Part shown: positions 61,866-64,000 of the stretch, piece after piece
Layout of the letters: the number at the start of each line of letters is the position of its first letter
How positions within the stretch are numbered: the first letter of the stretch is position 1
Source of the DNA: Paenibacillus pabuli
GTDB lineage: Bacteria; Bacillota; Bacilli; Paenibacillales; Paenibacillaceae
Direction of reading: 5' to 3'
Assembly: GCF_039831995.1 (NCBI RefSeq)
Contig: NZ_JBDOIO010000003.1
Coordinates: forward strand, 248,001-312,000
Length of the DNA stretch: 64,000 nucleotides
The notes under the pieces: generated by a model
Told to the model about the DNA's origin: nothing
Databases searched by the model: none
The model's input: the letters and a program-made list of their open reading frames with translations, nothing else
Made by a program: the position numbers and the translations under genes

Positions 61866-62210
61866 GATAATTCCTCCTTTTATTATTAAACATGAACATA
61901 TGTAGCTTTATTCATTTGTCCGACAATAAGAAGATTATCATTCGACTGTAAAAGAAGTCCGAGTCCTCTGTATGTAGTGTGTAAAATATTTACAAAGAAG
62001 AGGACCTGCCAAGTGCAGATCCCCAATCCATCCTGGTATATTCACGTTTTATTTAAGCCGATTACTGCAATGGCAAAGGTGCCTGGCTTCGAAATGGATA
62101 GGGAATGGGACTGTAAGCCCACGCCTCAATCTTATTCATGATTTGCTACCAAACCGGATGTGAATGGTTTATGATCTAGTCATGACAATGACAAGCGGTG
62201 AGGGTAGAAG
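61866..62210. other. Divergent intergenic region with a TGTAAA/TTTACA palindrome
   Basis: Between the phosphatase and the DUF1232 gene. TGTAAAATATTTACA (61980-61994) is an exact inverted repeat around ATA; its half-sites resemble PhoP boxes but are inverted and not in tandem. A TATGAT near 62169 could be a -10 for the + strand gene. Nothing else was recognised. Confidence 0.4.
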
Positions 62211-62609
62211 ATGAAACAAGTTAAATGGATGGATAAAGTAAAAGCCATGGCGCGGGAGATCAAGAGGAATGTATTCGTCTTGTACCTGGCGTACAAGGAT
62301 CCTCGGGTATCTTGGTATGCAAAATTATTTGCGGTCGGCGTGGTCGCTTACGCATTCAGTCCGATAGACCTGATTCCTGATTTTATTCCTGTTCTTGGGT
62401 ATCTCGATGACCTGATTATAGTTCCGTTAGGCATTACAATTGCTTTGAAGCTGATTCCACAAGAAGTCATCCGGGATTGCAGGGACAAAGCGGAGGAGAT
62501 TCGAAAAAACGGTAAACCCACAAATTGGATTGTTGGAGGATTGTTTATTTTTATATGGATCGTGTTTGCCATCTGGATCGGCTTGATCTGTTATAAACTT
62601 TTTATTTAG
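62211..62609 (+). CDS. DUF1232 (YkvA-like) membrane protein
   Basis: A 132-residue protein. The DUF1232 core is clear: VLYLAYKDPRVSWYAKLFAVGVVAYAFSPIDLIPDFIPVLGYLDDLIIVPLGI, whose SPIDLIPDFIPVLGYLDD is the family signature. A C-terminal membrane segment (IVGGLFIFIWIVFAIWIGLICY) is an addition to the shorter family members. The ATG is preceded by GGTGAGGG. Function of the family is not established. It is a single gene with a terminator. Confidence 0.9.
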   Translation: MKQVKWMDKVKAMAREIKRNVFVLYLAYKDPRVSWYAKLFAVGVVAYAFSPIDLIPDFIPVLGYLDDLIIVPLGITIALKLIPQEVIRDCRDKAEEIRKNGKPTNWIVGGLFIFIWIVFAIWIGLICYKLFI

Positions 62610-62625
62610 AGTTGGTGGAATGCAA

Positions 62626-62669
62626 ATGCCCATCTGAACTAACCGATTCAGATGGGCATCTTCTTTTTG
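62626..62669 (+). terminator. Terminator after the DUF1232 gene
   Basis: ATGCCCATCTGAA and TTCAGATGGGCAT form a perfect 13-bp stem around eight bases, followed by TTCTTTTT. It also lies downstream of the convergent MerR gene. Confidence 0.88.
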
Positions 62670-62689
62670 TTAAATAAGCATTCGATATA

Positions 62690-63067
62690 CTACTTGGTGT
62701 CGATGTGAAAGATACCAATTTCGTTGTAATGCTCCAGCTTATAGTCAATCGTGCCAAGACTGCAGTTCAGCGTATCCATTTGTTTCAGAATATTTTGCCG
62801 ATGCTGCTCCAACATAATCTTGCGCTGTTCACTGGTGGAAGAGCCCTCCAGGCATAGCAGCATAAATGCTTTAATGTCCTCCAAGGACATGCCGCTGTCC
62901 TTCAGGCAGCGGACCAACTCCAACCAGCATATATCCATTTCGGAATATCTGCGTGTACCGTATTCCGTCTTTTTCAGCAAAGGCATTAAACCTGCTCTAT
63001 CGTAGAAACGCAAAGTGGAAGGCGGCAAATGGGTGCGCTCCGCCACTTGTTTAATCGTAAATTCCAA
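62690..63067 (-). CDS. MerR-family transcriptional regulator
   Basis: A 125-residue regulator. TTG at 63067 is chosen as start because GAAAGGAAG precedes it on the minus strand and the MerR winged helix begins at once (FTIKQVAERTHLPPSTLRFYDRAGLMP). A central helix pair (EMDICWLELVRCLKDSGMSLEDIKAFMLLCL) and a C-terminal coiled coil follow; there are Cys residues but no metal-binding loop, which fits the AdhR-like group that responds to aldehydes or electrophiles. It is divergent from an aldo/keto reductase gene whose promoter has MerR geometry. Confidence 0.93.
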   Translation of the reverse strand: MEFTIKQVAERTHLPPSTLRFYDRAGLMPLLKKTEYGTRRYSEMDICWLELVRCLKDSGMSLEDIKAFMLLCLEGSSTSEQRKIMLEQHRQNILKQMDTLNCSLGTIDYKLEHYNEIGIFHIDTK

Positions 63068-63102
63068 GCAAATCTTCCTTTCAAAAAAATCGATTGAATG
63101 GC

Positions 63103-63133
63103 TTGACTTAAACCTAAGTTTAACCACTATCCT
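63103..63133 (+). promoter_or_regulatory. MerR-type promoter and operator of the aldo/keto reductase gene
   Basis: TTGACT (63103-63108) and TATCCT (63128-63133) are separated by 19 bases, longer than the normal 17, and the spacer region holds the exact inverted repeat TTAAAC-CTAA-GTTTAA (63108-63123). This is the classic MerR arrangement, in which the bound activator twists the DNA to align the two hexamers. Confidence 0.85.
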
Positions 63134-63202
63134 AAGATTGTTCAATAGAGCGTTTTCAGGAGACAAGCTCGCATTTTACCATTCAATGAAGGAGTGATTT
63201 TG

Positions 63203-64000
63203 TTGAAGTACAGAAGACTAGGCAGAAGCGGATTGAAAGTGAGCGAGATTGGATTGGGAAGCTGGCTGACCTATGGATCGGCTACATCAGAGGAAGCGGC
63301 ACGCGCTTGTATGCATAAGGCGTATGAACTGGGTATCAACTTCTTCGATACATCCAATTCCTACCCTGGTGCGGAGGAGGTGATGGGCAGCACGTTGAAG
63401 CAGTATGCACGCAGCAGTTATGTACTTGCCACGAAGCTGTTTTTCCCGCAAGGATCGGGACCGAATGATCGTGGTTTATCCCGCAAACACATCATGGAGC
63501 AGTGTGAGGCGAGCCTTAAGCGATTGGGTACCGATTACATTGATTTATACCAATGCCATCGCTTTGATTCTGAAACACCCATTGAGGAAACGCTTAGAGC
63601 ATTGGATGACTTGCAAGCACAAGGCAAAATTTTGTATGCGGGTGTCAGCGAATGGACGGCAGCACAGATTGCGGAAGCCTCTGGTATCGGCAAACGCCTG
63701 AATCTGCGTCCGTTAATCTCGAATCAGCCGATCTATAACATGTTTGAGCGTTATATTGAGAGAGAAGGCATTATTAGACAATGCGAGCAGGAAGGGCAGG
63801 GCCTTATCGTATTTTCTCCACTGGCACAAGGTGTATTGACGGGTAAATACAAACCTGGACAGCAGATCCCCGAAGGAACGCGGGCCTCTAATGACCAAAC
63901 GAATGGAGTTATCAACAGTTATCTGCGTGAAGACGTACTCCAATGTACTGCACAGCTATCGGAACTGGCTAATGAACTTGGTGCAACGTTGTCGCAGTTT
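63203..64000 (+). CDS. Aldo/keto reductase (3' end outside window)
   Basis: An NADPH-dependent oxidoreductase fragment of 266 codons. TTG 63203 is the start, with AAGGAG eight bases upstream. The AKR barrel is plain: KYRRLGRSGLKVSEIGLGSW, catalytic Asp and Tyr in FFDTSNSYPGAEEVMG, Lys in YVLATKLF, His in DLYQCHRFD, and the cofactor-side FSPLAQGVLTGKY. It resembles the potassium-channel-beta-subunit-like group (YghZ/YhdN). The frame is still open at base 64000, so the last ~50 residues are missing. It is divergent from, and probably activated by, the MerR protein. Confidence 0.93.
   Translation, partial: MKYRRLGRSGLKVSEIGLGSWLTYGSATSEEAARACMHKAYELGINFFDTSNSYPGAEEVMGSTLKQYARSSYVLATKLFFPQGSGPNDRGLSRKHIMEQCEASLKRLGTDYIDLYQCHRFDSETPIEETLRALDDLQAQGKILYAGVSEWTAAQIAEASGIGKRLNLRPLISNQPIYNMFERYIEREGIIRQCEQEGQGLIVFSPLAQGVLTGKYKPGQQIPEGTRASNDQTNGVINSYLREDVLQCTAQLSELANELGATLSQF

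Noticed and set aside
61980..61994. Pho box for the alkaline phosphatase gene
   Set aside because: The half-sites are inverted with a three-base gap, whereas PhoP boxes are direct repeats with wider spacing, and the distance to the start is large.
63068..63166. Longer MerR reading frame starting upstream of 63067
   Set aside because: The extra residues would overlap the divergent promoter and operator; the winged-helix domain starts directly at the TTG with a good ribosome site.

Overview
The window reads as chromosomal DNA of a xylan-degrading, Gram-positive Bacillota member, most likely a Paenibacillus. The support is AGGAGG-type ribosome sites with frequent GTG and TTG starts, many CUT1 sugar transporters encoded without their ATPase, YesM/YesN-type two-component systems, an S-layer (SLH) anchored exoprotein and several lipoproteins. 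No tRNA, rRNA, CRISPR array, transposase or phage gene was seen.

Region 1 (594-8873) is a compact nitrogen-scavenging operon. It encodes a biuret-hydrolase-like cysteine hydrolase, an NMT1/THI5-type ABC transporter (binding protein, ATPase, permease), a cyanuric acid amidohydrolase family enzyme, a cupin, a PucR-family regulator and allophanate hydrolase. Together these would import an s-triazine-derived compound and take cyanurate to biuret, allophanate, ammonia and CO2.

Region 2 (9174-28902) is a xylo-oligosaccharide utilisation locus. A response regulator/histidine kinase/response regulator trio precedes an LplA-type binding protein, two permeases, a GH43, an intracellular GH10 and a second GH43. 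After a gap holding a cre-like site and a large palindrome come a third GH43 and an unusual module of a permease-less binding protein with its own kinase and AraC-type response regulator. The layout resembles the aldouronate-utilisation clusters of Paenibacillus but has no GH67 alpha-glucuronidase in the window.

Region 3 (29099-42915) is the least explained part. A divergent AraC-type regulator with a degenerate receiver faces a long, translationally coupled gene set: a lipoprotein binding protein, a membrane-anchored fusion of carbohydrate-binding-like modules with a binding protein, a permease pair, an NHL-repeat/TPR-like membrane protein, a Yip1-like membrane protein, a large DUF5696-type lipoprotein and a second permease pair. 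It looks like a cell-surface polysaccharide recognition and import machine whose overall function is not established.

Region 4 (43116-50182) holds further plant-wall enzymes: secreted GH5 with CBM13, intracellular GH8 exo-oligoxylanase, SGNH esterase, CE1-type esterase, secreted GH11 xylanase and a formylglycine-enzyme-like lipoprotein. Secreted enzymes cut xylan, regions 2 and 3 import the products, and the cytoplasmic GH10, GH43, GH8 and esterases finish them. Cre-like sites suggest carbon catabolite control.

Region 5 (50233-64000) is more general: LysR with acetoacetate decarboxylase and a ketopantoate-reductase-like gene, a 2032-residue SLH-anchored metallophosphoesterase, a decayed serine hydrolase, a zinc-ribbon protein, alkaline phosphatase, a DUF1232 protein, and a MerR regulator divergent from an aldo/keto reductase that runs off the window. 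All calls come from reading the sequence; no database search was run.
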